Assembly: GCA_900315635.1 (NCBI GenBank)
Contig: OMZV01000002.1
Coordinates: 62,001 to 126,000 of the forward strand
Direction: 5' to 3'
Origin: an uncultured Prevotella sp.
GTDB taxonomy: Bacteria; Bacteroidota; Bacteroidia; Bacteroidales; Bacteroidaceae
Length of the DNA: 64,000 nt
Below the pieces are notes generated by a model. It saw nothing but the letters and a program-made list of their open reading frames with translations, was not told where the DNA came from and did no database searches. The position numbers and the translations under genes are program-made. Shown here in pieces: positions 49,925 through 59,871 of this stretch (position 1 is its first letter; the number at the start of each line of letters is the position of its first letter).

Positions 49925-52462
49925 ATGACGATGAAGAAAAGAAGACTTCTTAGTTTAATGCTCTTGGTATGCTTTATCCTAGGCGTATCAGGCTCGCTCA
50001 CGTCTTGTAAGGATTATGACGATGATGCGGGGTGGAATGATCGAGTAGCTAATAACGAGTCACTTATCAAGGCTCTTCAGGAGCAGGTGGCTAACCTTCA
50101 GGCTGCTCAGCAGCAGTGCCGTACACAGTGTGACAAGAACAATGCCGCTATCAGTGTTATCAACGACACTATCAACAATATCCGTGGTCGCGTAAGCTCA
50201 AACTCTTCACGCATCACAGCTCTTGAGAATGAGAAGGTAAAGATTTACGAGAAGATTTCTAACCTTGAGAAGGCCGACTCTTTGCTGAACATTGCCATAA
50301 CTCAGACTAATGGCAGAATCGACGACGCCGAGGCAAGAATCTCTAAGCTCGAAGAGGGCTACAGAATGAATACCCAGGCTATCAACAACCTTCGCGACAG
50401 CCTTGCTGAGTGCATGCTCAACTGCAACAAGACAGCTCTGAAGGTCGAGGGTCTCGTCACTACTATCAATAACCTGAACGGTAAGGTTGATTCACTCAAC
50501 AATGCCATCAACACACGCCTTGACGGTCAGGATGCCAAGATTGCCAACCTCGTAAGCACCGTTGACAGCCTCGACAAAAATATCATCCAGCCTCTTAACA
50601 ATACTGTCAATATCCTGAGCGGTCAGGTTGAGGAGCTCTATAGAAAGGCTTACAGAGACTCTCTCTCTGCTCACGTTGCCGACTCTATTGCCCGTCACGC
50701 TGATTCTCTGGCTCTGAAGAACTATCAGAGTATTGTTGAGACCAACTACAGAATCGATACTGTCAATAATACCATCCAGTTGATGAATGGCCAGATTGTT
50801 TCTCTTGACTCAAGCGTTACCGCCCTTAACACAGCACTTGGTACTGTAGGCGATTTGGCTAAGGCTAATGAGCAGGCTATCAAGACCCTCCGGGCTGAGT
50901 TCGACAGTCTCCAGAAGCTCGTCAACTCTATCTGGAACGCATTCAAACTGCAGGTTACCAGCATCGCAGTCAACGGTACATACAACCCGATCTTCGGCTA
51001 CTATGCTGTTCCTTCAGGCGACATCCGTTCTACAGTTCTTGGTACATATTATGGCAAACCGGAATCCTTCCAGTTCCCGACAGCTATCAGTTCTTACTAT
51101 GCTAACGCCAATCAGACCCTTACTAACAAGGATCTTGAGGTTACAGGCATGAGCTCACAGAGCTTCGGCGGTCAGACCATCGTCAGCGAGGACGGTGCAG
51201 AGGGTAACGCCGGAAAACTTTGGCTCACTCTTAATCCGACAGAGGTTGACTTCACAGGTAAGAACTTCAGCCTTGTCAACAGTAGAGGCGTTGGTTCAGC
51301 TCTCAGCCTGAGCTCTGTCAAGCCATCTGACGAACTGCTGCAGTTCGGCTATACTCGTGCTGCTTCTACCGGATTCTATGAGGCTCAGGGTACAATCAAC
51401 GCAAATGATGTTGATGAGCTGAAGCCAAATGTTAATCTCAATGATATGAAGGATGAGCTCCGCACTATCTACCACAACTGGAAGAACCGTGCTACCAATG
51501 GCGGATTCAATGTCAATTTGAGCCAGCTCGCAGGCGTTATCTATGAGAATGTCAACAACGTTCTTCCTGCACTTGCTCTGAAGACTTCTTGGGCTACTAC
51601 CGACACAGCCGGCATCCAGAACACCCACTCTGTACTCTCTCAGTACTGTGTAGGCGCAGCCGCTGTTCATCCTCTGTCATTCGGATTCCTCCAGGGCAGA
51701 ACTTACACTCCGCTGCCAGTATATACCGCTTATGAGGACATCAATGTCAATGTTGATACTATCACTGTCAACACTGTCCAGTCGACTGGCAATGTTCGCG
51801 TAACAGTTCACTTCAAGGATCACAATGGCAATGACTCAACAGCTACTTATACTGTTGATGGCATCAATGAGCTCATCGACAGCTATAACGACGCTCTCGT
51901 TGGTATCCAGAGCCAGGTCAACAACCAGATTCACGACATCGACAGCCAGCTCGACCAGCTGTCTAACCTGTCAAACCTCTTCAAGACCTACGACCGTTGG
52001 GCTAACCGCGTGAATGGTTGGTTCAGCCGCGATGGAAACAACGATATCAACCGTTCACTCCAGCCGGTTATCTTCTACGGTCTCGGCAATGAGATGCGTA
52101 AGCTCGGTAACACTAAGTATGCTACGGTCGCTCTGCCTTCAGGTAGCTCACTGCTTGCCACATCTTATACCTTCGAGCTCCTTGCTCCGGCTTATAAGAA
52201 ATGGGTTGCTGTTACCAACGTATGGAAGAACTCTGACGATGCAGTCAGAGGCGTTCGCAGTGCTCAGGACGGCAATGCTGATGCTCTCTCAGCTCTCCGG
52301 CAGGCTAACAACGGCACTAACATGAACCAGGTTGTCTTCGGTACTGAGCGCAGCTTTACTCTCGGTACTCTGAAGTCCGACTATGTTTATGAGATTTCTT
52401 ACGCTGCCGTTGACTACAATGGTAAGAACGTTGTTCGCAAGTTCTACGTAAGAGGTAAGTAA
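49925..52462 (+). CDS. Long coiled-coil lipoprotein
   Basis: 845 residues. A lipoprotein signal with lipobox LTSC (Cys28, CKDYDDD after it). Residues of about 45-340 form long coiled coils in several blocks with heptads (LIKALQEQVANLQAAQQQC, ITALENEKVKIYEKISNLE, TTINNLNGKVDSLNNAI, IVSLDSSVTALNTALG). The rest is a beta-rich C-terminal domain (VTSIAVNGTYNPIFGYYAVPSG) with another coiled segment (IHDIDSQLDQLSNLSNLF). It probably stands as a rod from the outer membrane. No known family name. Co-transcribed with an OmpA-like protein 74 nt downstream, so the two may link surface and peptidoglycan. Codon use suggests high expression. Confidence 0.8.
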   Translation: MTMKKRRLLSLMLLVCFILGVSGSLTSCKDYDDDAGWNDRVANNESLIKALQEQVANLQAAQQQCRTQCDKNNAAISVINDTINNIRGRVSSNSSRITALENEKVKIYEKISNLEKADSLLNIAITQTNGRIDDAEARISKLEEGYRMNTQAINNLRDSLAECMLNCNKTALKVEGLVTTINNLNGKVDSLNNAINTRLDGQDAKIANLVSTVDSLDKNIIQPLNNTVNILSGQVEELYRKAYRDSLSAHVADSIARHADSLALKNYQSIVETNYRIDTVNNTIQLMNGQIVSLDSSVTALNTALGTVGDLAKANEQAIKTLRAEFDSLQKLVNSIWNAFKLQVTSIAVNGTYNPIFGYYAVPSGDIRSTVLGTYYGKPESFQFPTAISSYYANANQTLTNKDLEVTGMSSQSFGGQTIVSEDGAEGNAGKLWLTLNPTEVDFTGKNFSLVNSRGVGSALSLSSVKPSDELLQFGYTRAASTGFYEAQGTINANDVDELKPNVNLNDMKDELRTIYHNWKNRATNGGFNVNLSQLAGVIYENVNNVLPALALKTSWATTDTAGIQNTHSVLSQYCVGAAAVHPLSFGFLQGRTYTPLPVYTAYEDINVNVDTITVNTVQSTGNVRVTVHFKDHNGNDSTATYTVDGINELIDSYNDALVGIQSQVNNQIHDIDSQLDQLSNLSNLFKTYDRWANRVNGWFSRDGNNDINRSLQPVIFYGLGNEMRKLGNTKYATVALPSGSSLLATSYTFELLAPAYKKWVAVTNVWKNSDDAVRGVRSAQDGNADALSALRQANNGTNMNQVVFGTERSFTLGTLKSDYVYEISYAAVDYNGKNVVRKFYVRGK

Positions 52463-52477
52463 AGTATAATCACATAT

Positions 52478-52507
52478 TAAAGCGGATGCCCCCCGGGATG
52501 TCCGCTT
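52478..52507 (+). terminator. Hairpin between coiled-coil lipoprotein and OmpA gene
   Basis: AAAGCGGA and TCCGCTTT enclose a GC-rich loop (TGCCCCCCGGGATG). There is no T-tract, so it is probably an mRNA stabiliser or partial terminator. Confidence 0.5.
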
Positions 52508-52536
52508 TGAAAGGAAACCAATAGAATCAATAGAAA

Positions 52537-53703
52537 ATGAAACTAAACAATATATTATTGTCCGCAGCATTGCTAGCCGGAGCCATGACAGCGTCAGCTC
52601 AGGAGCAGCCAGCTGCAAAGACGGTATACGACTTCAATCCGCACTGGTATGTTCAGGCACAGATTGGAGGTCAGTACACTCTTGGCGAGGTAAAATTTAA
52701 GGAACTTGTCAGCCCTAACGCACAGGTAGGTCTCGGCTATCAGTTCAATCCTGTATTCGGCATGCGCCTGGCTGTTGGTGCTTGGCAGAGCCGTGGCGGA
52801 TGGAGAGTTGATCCGTTCTCTCGTGCTGACGGTACAAGTTTCGCCGGTGACACATACAAGTGGAAGTACAAGTATGTAGCTCCGGCTCTCGACTTCACTT
52901 TCAATCTGAGCAACCTCTTCTGTGGATTCAACCCTAACCGTCTGGTTAATGTAAGCGCATTCCTCGGTGCCGGTGCTAATATCGCTTTCGACAACGATGA
53001 GGCTAACGACATCAATGCTCAGCTTGCTTCTGCCAACAGCCCATTCCCAAACTCTCATCAGAACCTTGAGTACATCTGGGACGGCACAAAGACCCGTTTC
53101 GTTGGCCGTGGTGGTGTTATGGTTGACTTCCGTCTGAGCGACCGTGTATCTGTTGGCGCAGAGTTCAATGCCAATGTACTTAACGATAAGTACAACTCTA
53201 AGAAGGCCGGCAACCCTGACTGGTATTTCAACGGTCTCGTCGGTGTGAAGATTAACCTCGGCAAGAAGAAGACTTACACAGCTCGCACCATTGAGGCTCC
53301 GAAGCCTGTTGAGCGTGTTGTCGAGCGTGTGGTTGAGAAGCAGGTACCTGTTGCCGCCGCACCAGCTAAGCCTGTTAAGCAGATTCAGCTTCGCCGTGAC
53401 ATCTTCTTCCCAATCAATGTAACTACAGTCCAGAACTCAGAGGACAAGAAGCTGCAGGATGTTGCCGACTACATGGCTGAGTATCCTGAGACCAATGTCC
53501 ACATCGTTGGCTATGCTGACCGTGGTACCGGTAACGCTAAGATCAACAAGAAACTTGCCGGTGAGCGCAGTAAGAACGTTGCACGGCAGCTTGAGGAGAA
53601 GGGTGTTGAACCAACTCGTGTATCATACGAGGATAAGGGTGACACCGTTCAGCCGTTCCAGGAGAACGATAAGAACCGTGTAAGTATTTGCATCGTTAAG
53701 TAA
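52537..53703 (+). CDS. OmpA-family outer-membrane protein
   Basis: 388 residues. Signal peptide (LSAALLAGAMTASAQ), an eight-strand barrel (about 30-245; WYVQAQIGGQYTLGEVKF to WYFNGLVGVKINLG), a Pro/Val/Glu linker (ERVVERVVEKQVPVAAAPA), then a peptidoglycan-binding OmpA C domain (ETNVHIVGYADRGTGNAKINKKLAGERSKNV, conserved Asp and Arg present). It anchors the outer membrane to the cell wall. Downstream of the coiled-coil lipoprotein, ending before a terminator. Confidence 0.94.
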   Translation: MKLNNILLSAALLAGAMTASAQEQPAAKTVYDFNPHWYVQAQIGGQYTLGEVKFKELVSPNAQVGLGYQFNPVFGMRLAVGAWQSRGGWRVDPFSRADGTSFAGDTYKWKYKYVAPALDFTFNLSNLFCGFNPNRLVNVSAFLGAGANIAFDNDEANDINAQLASANSPFPNSHQNLEYIWDGTKTRFVGRGGVMVDFRLSDRVSVGAEFNANVLNDKYNSKKAGNPDWYFNGLVGVKINLGKKKTYTARTIEAPKPVERVVERVVEKQVPVAAAPAKPVKQIQLRRDIFFPINVTTVQNSEDKKLQDVADYMAEYPETNVHIVGYADRGTGNAKINKKLAGERSKNVARQLEEKGVEPTRVSYEDKGDTVQPFQENDKNRVSICIVK

Positions 53704-53734
53704 TTCCTTTCTGGTAAAGAAAGATACAGGAAAC

Positions 53735-53785
53735 AAAAAAGGCTCTGTCCAATTCTTATGATTAAGCTTTTGGACAGAGCCTTAT
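53735..53785 (+). terminator. Terminator of the OmpA operon
   Basis: Perfect 12-bp arms (GGCTCTGTCCAA at 53741-53752 and complement 53770-53781), 17-nt loop, A-run before; followed by TTATATAGTTTTT. Confidence 0.75.
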
Positions 53786-53849
53786 ATAGTTTTTAGTTTC
53801 CACATATTATATATAGTAAAAGAGTTTTCAGATATTAGTTTGTTAAAAG

Positions 53850-55055
53850 ATGAAAAGATTGTGCTTTTTATTCGCAATGGCGGCTGTAAGCATGACGGGC
53901 ATGGCTCAGGTCATTAGCGATGGATTCTACCGTGTGCAGAATACCAGAACTCAGCGTTGGTGCGTCCTTGCTGACGACTATGCATACGTCGATGAGTCGG
54001 CTTCCGGTGCAGGAACAGGCTCTGTCTATCTGCAGGCTATCCGTACATATAAGCCGTTCGAGCATGTTGTCTCCGACCCGGGCTCTATCATTAAGTTCAC
54101 TTATAGCCAGAAGGGTAAGGGATATACCCTCGCCGCTCAGGGCACTGATACCTATACTATGCTTAAGAAGCATGGCGAGTATTACCTGACACTGCGCCAG
54201 AATGGTAAGGCTTATACTGCTTCGGCTTATGCTAAGGGCTTCAACATCCACCTTTCTGATGAAAGACTTGAGAATGATGAGAAGTATGATACTCTCGGAT
54301 ATATGCAGCCAACGGGTGAGCTGTATCAGTATTGGTATATAACCAAGGTCGATGCCTCTACTGATAATTACTTTGGATTCAAGCCGACTCTCTCGGCAGC
54401 CGGTAAGAACTATCTGCCTTTCTATGCCGGTTTCAGTTTCAAGAAGCACTCTGATGGCATTCGTGCTTTCTATATCGACAGCATTAAGCCGCGTGCCGGT
54501 GTAGCTCGCTATCGTGAGATTACCGACGAGACTCTGCCAGCCGGTGTGCCAATGATTATCGAGACTTCTTCTTCTGAGCCTGCTAACAATAAGGTTGACG
54601 TTGTCGACGGTGATGGCACTGCGCCTGCCGGAAACCTTCTTCAGGGTGTTTATTTCTGTTCTGTAAAGGAGATCCTGCCTTATTACGATGATCCTGGTGC
54701 TCACCATGAGGATGTTTATACTTCTTACGATCCGTCAACAATGCGTCTGCTTGGAGTCGATAACGACAGGCTTGTGCTTAGGAAGTCTTCTACAAGGTAT
54801 GTTCCTGCCAATTCATTCTATCTGCCGGTACCTGCCGACTGTGCCGATGTCGTCCGTATTGTTGATGCAGCTGAGTTTGCGGCAACCGTTGAGCCTGATC
54901 CACAGCCAACAGGAATAGAGTCTGTAAAGACAGAGACTAAGTCGAATGATACATTCGTCTACAACTTGAAGGGTCAGAGAGTATCTGCTAACGGACTGCA
55001 GAACCTTCCTTCGGGAATATATATTTATCAGGGTCGCAAGGTCGTGGTTAAGTAA
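53850..55055 (+). CDS. Secreted protein with C-terminal sorting-like tail, unknown function
   Basis: 401 residues. Signal peptide (LFAMAAVSMTGMAQ), then a beta-rich part that starts like a ricin-type lectin repeat (ISDGFYRVQNTRTQRWCVLADD). A long mixed region follows (FKPTLSAAGKNYLPFYAGFSF; RYVPANSFYLPVPADCADVV). The end has a Pro-rich linker (VEPDPQPTGIESVKTE) and the tail FVYNLKGQRVSANGLQNLPS followed by GIYIYQGRKVVVK, like the C-terminal signals of secreted proteins in this genus. No enzyme motif. The lectin call is tentative. Separate from the upstream OmpA operon. Confidence 0.72.
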   Translation: MKRLCFLFAMAAVSMTGMAQVISDGFYRVQNTRTQRWCVLADDYAYVDESASGAGTGSVYLQAIRTYKPFEHVVSDPGSIIKFTYSQKGKGYTLAAQGTDTYTMLKKHGEYYLTLRQNGKAYTASAYAKGFNIHLSDERLENDEKYDTLGYMQPTGELYQYWYITKVDASTDNYFGFKPTLSAAGKNYLPFYAGFSFKKHSDGIRAFYIDSIKPRAGVARYREITDETLPAGVPMIIETSSSEPANNKVDVVDGDGTAPAGNLLQGVYFCSVKEILPYYDDPGAHHEDVYTSYDPSTMRLLGVDNDRLVLRKSSTRYVPANSFYLPVPADCADVVRIVDAAEFAATVEPDPQPTGIESVKTETKSNDTFVYNLKGQRVSANGLQNLPSGIYIYQGRKVVVK

Positions 55056-55088
55056 TGTCTGGCTTGCGAAACAATTAAGGAAAATAAT

Positions 55089-55127
55089 AAGGGAGACCAA
55101 AGCAATAAGCTAAGGTCTCCCTTTTTT
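55089..55127 (+). terminator. Intrinsic terminator of the secreted tailed protein gene
   Basis: GGGAGACC (55091-55098) pairs with GGTCTCCC (55114-55121), followed by TTTTTT. It resembles the GGGGAGACC repeat family. Confidence 0.82.
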
Positions 55128-55162
55128 AAATATCTGTCTATAAGATGTAGCTCTTTCTACAG

Positions 55163-56218
55163 TTAGAATGTACGGGTTATTTTCACATTCAATACCGGGA
55201 ATACAACAAGAGCCTTCAGGAAGTTCATCTTGTTCTTGATGTTATCCGGGTAGTCGTGCAGGTCACGCGCCATGTCGATGGTCTCCGTTGTATACGAATA
55301 AGTGGTTATCTCTGTCTCTGGGTCTACTGCTTTGTTCTCTATCGAACGCTTTGTATAGACGTGTGGCTTGCCGCCCCAGAACAACAGTCCGGCATCGAAT
55401 CCGATTTTCCACTTAGGCTCCTTCTTGCTAAGGCGGCCTTGATAGCCGAATCCGATGTATGGCTTGAACTTGTTGACCTTTGCTTTCACGTTTATATTGC
55501 CATTTTCGTCAGGCACTACATAGCAGTTCTCGTCGGTGCCTTTCATCTTACCGATAAGGTATTGCATGCGTCCGTAACTGCGAAGCCTGTCGGAAAGCTG
55601 GTCGTTGTACAGGTCTTGTCCGTTGTAGGTATAGAACGGCTGATTGTTCATAGCCTTTAGATACATGTTGTCATATATGCCGACTGCGAGCATTGTCGTC
55701 ATGTCTTCTTTGGCAACTTCGGCATCGGCAAAGCGGCTGTTTCCCCAATAGAATCCAGCACTGACATACCAGTGCTTGTTATGGAACGGCATGATGTCCA
55801 CTATAAGGCTCGCATTCCAGTACTTCGGTTTGCCTTCCATCTGAATCTTGTCGTCGACATCATAGCCTGTAAGGTCTTTCATGTGACCTTGCAGCTTGTC
55901 GAACTTCGTCTCTATCCGGTTACCGTCTTTGTCATATCTTCGTCCTGGCTCATCACCCACGCGAACTTCAAAGTCCATGTCGTAAGTCCAGTGTGGCATC
56001 GTAGAATATCCTGCACGCAGACGAACCATATTGCTGACTTTCGTCGCAACTTCCAGACCGATTCCTGTTGAACCGCCGGTTATGCTCACGTCAAAGTTAT
56101 GCAATGGCTTTTCGTCTGTTGTTATAGGAGGAAGCTGTTTTGCAGTCGTCGATTCCTGAGCAATGGCTTGGAACGGCAGTATAGCTGCTATAAAAGCTGT
56201 AAGGAGTGTCTTATTCAT
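55163..56218 (-). CDS. Outer-membrane beta-barrel protein, paralogue of 36200
   Basis: 351 residues: signal peptide (LTAFIAAILPFQAIAQ) and amphipathic strands (FDVSITGGSTGIGLEVATKV, MVRLRAGYSTMPHW, WYVSAGFYWGNSRFA, FKPYIGFGYQGRL, IGFDAGLLFWGG), ending VVFPVLNVKITRTF. Longer loops than the paralogue at 36200-36970, but the same first, middle and last strands. No function visible. Own promoter at 56275-56282 and divergent from wzi. Confidence 0.75.
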   Translation of the reverse strand: MNKTLLTAFIAAILPFQAIAQESTTAKQLPPITTDEKPLHNFDVSITGGSTGIGLEVATKVSNMVRLRAGYSTMPHWTYDMDFEVRVGDEPGRRYDKDGNRIETKFDKLQGHMKDLTGYDVDDKIQMEGKPKYWNASLIVDIMPFHNKHWYVSAGFYWGNSRFADAEVAKEDMTTMLAVGIYDNMYLKAMNNQPFYTYNGQDLYNDQLSDRLRSYGRMQYLIGKMKGTDENCYVVPDENGNINVKAKVNKFKPYIGFGYQGRLSKKEPKWKIGFDAGLLFWGGKPHVYTKRSIENKAVDPETEITTYSYTTETIDMARDLHDYPDNIKNKMNFLKALVVFPVLNVKITRTF

Positions 56219-56274
56219 AAAAGTGTTGTTTGATATTTGATTGTATATGATTTGATATTTGACTGTATTGGGAG

Positions 56275-56282
56275 CAAAGGTA
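56275..56282 (-). promoter_or_regulatory. Promoter -7 box of the outer-membrane paralogue
   Basis: TACCTTTG followed by GC on the minus strand, 56 nt before the ATG at 56218. A degenerate TTTGATATTTGA repeat lies in the leader (56228-56264). Confidence 0.65.
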
Positions 56283-56345
56283 GTAAAAAAAGTGGGAAAA
56301 ACTTTATTGAAGTGGCAGAAATAGCAGAAAATGAAAAAATATGCT

Positions 56346-56353
56346 TACCTTTG
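56346..56353 (+). promoter_or_regulatory. Promoter -7 box of the wzi operon
   Basis: TACCTTTG, 52 nt before the ATG at 56406. Confidence 0.65.
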
Positions 56354-56405
56354 TAATCAAATTGGTGGTTTGCACCCTAAATACTGTAACGATATAAACT
56401 TGTAG

Positions 56406-57992
56406 ATGAAACGACACATAATAATCCTTGCTGCATTGCTCCTTCCGCTATTGGTTAGTGCTCAGAGTTGGACTAACCGGAGCTATAAGCCGAAATGGAA
56501 TCCGGTCGACAGCCTTACTTATAAGGTTGAGATGCAGGGAAGCTTTTCCAGCGGAAAGACTCCTTTGTGGCTCAATGCCAATAAGTATGGACTAAGTTCG
56601 CTTGATGAGGATAACGGTTATGTCCGTGGAAGCGTATACCGTCCTTTGTCGGTTGATGATGAGCGTAAGTTCGGACTTGGCTATGGTGTTGATGTGGCTG
56701 TTCCAGTAAATTACACCAGTGATGTCGTTGTTCAGCAGGCTTATGTCGAAGGGCGCTGGTTGCACGGTACGTTGACCATCGGAGCTAAGGAAGAACCAAT
56801 GGAACTCAAGAACCGTTGGTTGAGCAGCGGTTCACAGACACTGGGAATCAATGCACGCCCTGTTCCTGGAGTTCGGATTGCTTTGCCTGATTATTGGACT
56901 GTTCCATTGACAAAGGGATGGCTGCATATCAAAGGTCATATCGGTTTCGGAATGCTCACAGATGGCAATTGGGAACGAGACTTTACCAATGGACAAAGCA
57001 AATATACAGAGCATGTCCTGTATCATTCCAAGGCGGGCTATTTGAAGATTGGCAATCCCGAACGATTCTATCCTTGGTCTCTTGAACTCGGACTTGAGAT
57101 GGTTACGCTTTTCGGAGGAACAATCCATCAGCCCGATTCTGCCGGAGTTATGCAGACGTATAAGCCTGGCTCGGGTATAACTGATTACTGGCATGCCGTT
57201 TTCGGAGGCGGAAGTGACGCTGGCGAGACCATCTACAAGAATATTGAAGGCGACATGCTGGGCTCTTGGGTTGCCCGACTCCGTTATGACGGCGACTGGA
57301 GCAGTTTCTCAATTTATGCCGACAAGTTCTTCGAAGACCACTCCGCAATGTTCCTTGTCGACTATGACGGCTATGGCGAAGGTGACGAATGGGTTGTCAA
57401 AAAGAAGAACCGCTATCTCCTGTATGACCTTAAGGACTGGATGCTTGGACTGGAATACAATTACAAACCGGACTCATGGCTCAATGATTTCGTGTTTGAG
57501 TACCTTTACACAAAGTATCAGAGCGGTCCTATTTACCATGATCACACATCACAAATATCCGACCATGTCGGCGGAAAGGACGATTTCTACAACCACCTAT
57601 ATTACGCCGGTTATCAGCACTGGGGCCAAGTAATGGGTAACCCGCTTTATCGTTCACCTATATATAATGAGGATGGCGAGATAAAGATAGAGGACAACCG
57701 ATTTATAGCTTTCCATCTTGGACTTGGCGGTCATCCAAATGAGTACTTTAAATACCGTGTCCTTGCTACTTATCAGGAGGGCTGGGGAACCTACCACAAG
57801 CCGTTCATCAAGAAGCGCCATAACGTTAGTTTGCTAGGCGAAGCTTCTTATTCCCTTCACAGCATACACCATAAATTCTATAACGGAATTAACATAACGG
57901 CAGGCTTTGGTGCCGACTTTGGCAGCATACTTGACGGAACAAACTATGGCTTCCAGTTAACTGTCTCGAAGACGGGACTATTAAAATTCTAG
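56406..57992 (+). CDS. Capsule-assembly Wzi-family outer-membrane protein
   Basis: 528 residues: signal peptide (LAALLLPLLVSAQ), then an 18-strand-type barrel. Family landmarks are TPLWLNANKYGLSS, LGYGVDVAVPVNY, LTIGAKEEPMELKNRWLSSG, GWLHIKGHIGFGML, YAGYQHWGQVMGNPL and FHLGLGGHPNEYFKYRVL. Wzi proteins attach or arrange capsular polysaccharide on the cell surface. The following lipoprotein gene is 7 nt away, and ugd and glycosyltransferases follow, all fitting surface-polysaccharide production. Confidence 0.92.
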   Translation: MKRHIIILAALLLPLLVSAQSWTNRSYKPKWNPVDSLTYKVEMQGSFSSGKTPLWLNANKYGLSSLDEDNGYVRGSVYRPLSVDDERKFGLGYGVDVAVPVNYTSDVVVQQAYVEGRWLHGTLTIGAKEEPMELKNRWLSSGSQTLGINARPVPGVRIALPDYWTVPLTKGWLHIKGHIGFGMLTDGNWERDFTNGQSKYTEHVLYHSKAGYLKIGNPERFYPWSLELGLEMVTLFGGTIHQPDSAGVMQTYKPGSGITDYWHAVFGGGSDAGETIYKNIEGDMLGSWVARLRYDGDWSSFSIYADKFFEDHSAMFLVDYDGYGEGDEWVVKKKNRYLLYDLKDWMLGLEYNYKPDSWLNDFVFEYLYTKYQSGPIYHDHTSQISDHVGGKDDFYNHLYYAGYQHWGQVMGNPLYRSPIYNEDGEIKIEDNRFIAFHLGLGGHPNEYFKYRVLATYQEGWGTYHKPFIKKRHNVSLLGEASYSLHSIHHKFYNGINITAGFGADFGSILDGTNYGFQLTVSKTGLLKF

Positions 57993-57999
57993 CAGAACG

Positions 58000-58470
58000 A
58001 TGAAACGCAATATATTACTTTCTATAATATTCATTCTTACGGTCGTAAGTTTTGCCTCTTGCTCATTCGAAACCGACACCATTGACGGTGACGGAAAGAT
58101 TGAAGGCTTCTGGCACATGGAGAGAATCGATACCTTGGTAACCGACAGTGCTGGCGTTTCAACAGTTGTCGCAACCAAAGACTTGAGCCGGGAACTGCTT
58201 TTCTGGTCGTTCCAGCATAAGCTCCTTGAACTCAGTGACAAGAATTTGGTCTATACAAACGTGCTTTGCCGCTTTACAACAGAAGGCGGAAAATTGAAGA
58301 TTGGCGACACATTTACCTCCGGCTATGGAACCGATTCGCCAAACTCCGACCCGGCGTTGCTCCTTCCTTACGGCATGTCAAAGATGAATGAGACTTTCTC
58401 TTATAATGTTGATGGCAGCAAGATGACCCTTACCGGCAAAAACATCCGCATTCATCTGAAACGATTCTAG
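58000..58470 (+). CDS. Lipocalin-like lipoprotein linked to wzi
   Basis: 156 residues. SPII signal (lipobox FASC), then a small beta-barrel domain: DGKIEGFWHMERIDTL, LLFWSFQHKLLELSD, LVYTNVLCRFTTEGGKLKIG and MNETFSYNVDGSKMTLTG. The G-x-W near the start fits the lipocalin-like domains of Bacteroidales. It starts 7 nt after wzi, so it is co-transcribed and probably works with Wzi at the outer membrane. Confidence 0.75.
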   Translation: MKRNILLSIIFILTVVSFASCSFETDTIDGDGKIEGFWHMERIDTLVTDSAGVSTVVATKDLSRELLFWSFQHKLLELSDKNLVYTNVLCRFTTEGGKLKIGDTFTSGYGTDSPNSDPALLLPYGMSKMNETFSYNVDGSKMTLTGKNIRIHLKRF

Positions 58471-58531
58471 CGTTCAATAGCGTTTTTGGTAACATTAACT
58501 TGTAAATCTTTGCAAGTTGTGGAAAATTCGT

Positions 58532-58539
58532 TATCTTTG
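58532..58539 (+). promoter_or_regulatory. Promoter -7 box of ugd
   Basis: TATCTTTG followed by CC, 32 nt before the ATG at 58572. Confidence 0.6.
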
Positions 58540-58571
58540 CCAACAAACCAAGTCATTTACTAATAGAAGAT

Positions 58572-59825
58572 ATGGATTTAAAGAACATACGAATCGCCGT
58601 TGCCGGCACTGGATATGTCGGACTAAGCATAGCAACACTTCTGAGCCAGCACCATCAGGTCAAGGCTGTTGATGTAATTAAGGAAAAAGTTGACCTGATA
58701 AACAACCGCAAGTCGCCTATTCAGGATGACTACATTGAGAAGTATCTTGCAGAGAAAGACCTTAACCTTGTAGCCACAACAGATGGAGAATCGGCTTATA
58801 AAGACGCTGATTTCGTTGTAGTTGCCACTCCAACAAACTATGACCCACAGAAGAATTTCTTCGATACACGACATGTCGAAGAGGTCATAGAACTGGTGAT
58901 GAAGGTTAACCCTGATGCCATTATCGTTATAAAGTCGACAATACCTGTCGGCTATACCATGAATGTCCGCAAGAAATATCATAACGACAACATAATCTTT
59001 GCACCAGAGTTCCTGCGTGAAAGCAAGGCACTTTATGATAACCTCTATCCAAGCCGTATCATTGTTGGTCGTCCTGAAGGGGATGAACGTCTTGACAAAG
59101 CAGCTCATACCTTTGCCGCACTGTTGCAGGAAGGTGCTATCAAGGAGAACATCGATACCTTGTTCATGGGTCTTACTGAGGCTGAGGCTGTAAAGCTGTT
59201 TGCCAATACCTACCTTGCCCTTCGTGTAAGCTACTTCAACGAGCTTGATACATACGCCGAGGTAAAAGGATTAAATACCCAGAACATTATTAAGGGAGTT
59301 TGCCTTGACCCACGTATCGGCAGTTTCTATAATAATCCATCATTCGGTTATGGTGGTTATTGTCTGCCTAAGGACACCAAGCAACTCCTTGCCAATTATA
59401 AGGACGTACCGGAGAACCTTATTCAGGCTATTGTTGAGAGTAACCGTACCCGCAAAGACTTCATAGCCGACCAGGTACTTCATAAGGCAGGCTATTATGA
59501 CTATTACAATCGTGGTGACTATGACCCGCATGAGGAGCGCCAGTGTGTTATAGGTGTTTTCCGCCTGACTATGAAGTCGAACAGTGACAACTTCCGCCAG
59601 TCGTCAATTCAAGGCGTTATGAAGCGTGTCAAGGCAAAGGGAGCTACCATTATTATATATGAGCCAACTCTTGAAGACGGCACAACATTCTTCGGCAGTA
59701 AAGTTGTCAATAACCTTGATGAATTCAAGCGCCAGAGCCAGGCTATCATAGCCAACCGCTATGATTCTGTCCTTGACGATGTGAAGGATAAAGTCTACAC
59801 AAGAGACATCTTCCGCAGAGACTAG
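58572..59825 (+). CDS. ugd: UDP-glucose 6-dehydrogenase
   Basis: 417 residues. NAD-binding [57 protein letters not shown], then [22 protein letters not shown] and catalytic Cys264 in [15 protein letters not shown]. It oxidises UDP-glucose to UDP-glucuronate, a precursor for acidic capsule sugars. The length and motifs agree with UDP-glucose rather than UDP-ManNAc dehydrogenase, but specificity is not certain. It converges with the GT2 gene. Confidence 0.93.
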   Translation: MDLKNIRIAVAGTGYVGLSIATLLSQHHQVKAVDVIKEKVDLINNRKSPIQDDYIEKYLAEKDLNLVATTDGESAYKDADFVVVATPTNYDPQKNFFDTRHVEEVIELVMKVNPDAIIVIKSTIPVGYTMNVRKKYHNDNIIFAPEFLRESKALYDNLYPSRIIVGRPEGDERLDKAAHTFAALLQEGAIKENIDTLFMGLTEAEAVKLFANTYLALRVSYFNELDTYAEVKGLNTQNIIKGVCLDPRIGSFYNNPSFGYGGYCLPKDTKQLLANYKDVPENLIQAIVESNRTRKDFIADQVLHKAGYYDYYNRGDYDPHEERQCVIGVFRLTMKSNSDNFRQSSIQGVMKRVKAKGATIIIYEPTLEDGTTFFGSKVVNNLDEFKRQSQAIIANRYDSVLDDVKDKVYTRDIFRRD

Positions 59826-59871
59826 GCAAATTGTTCTATGTCATTCCATTCACTCAATTGATGGATTCAGA

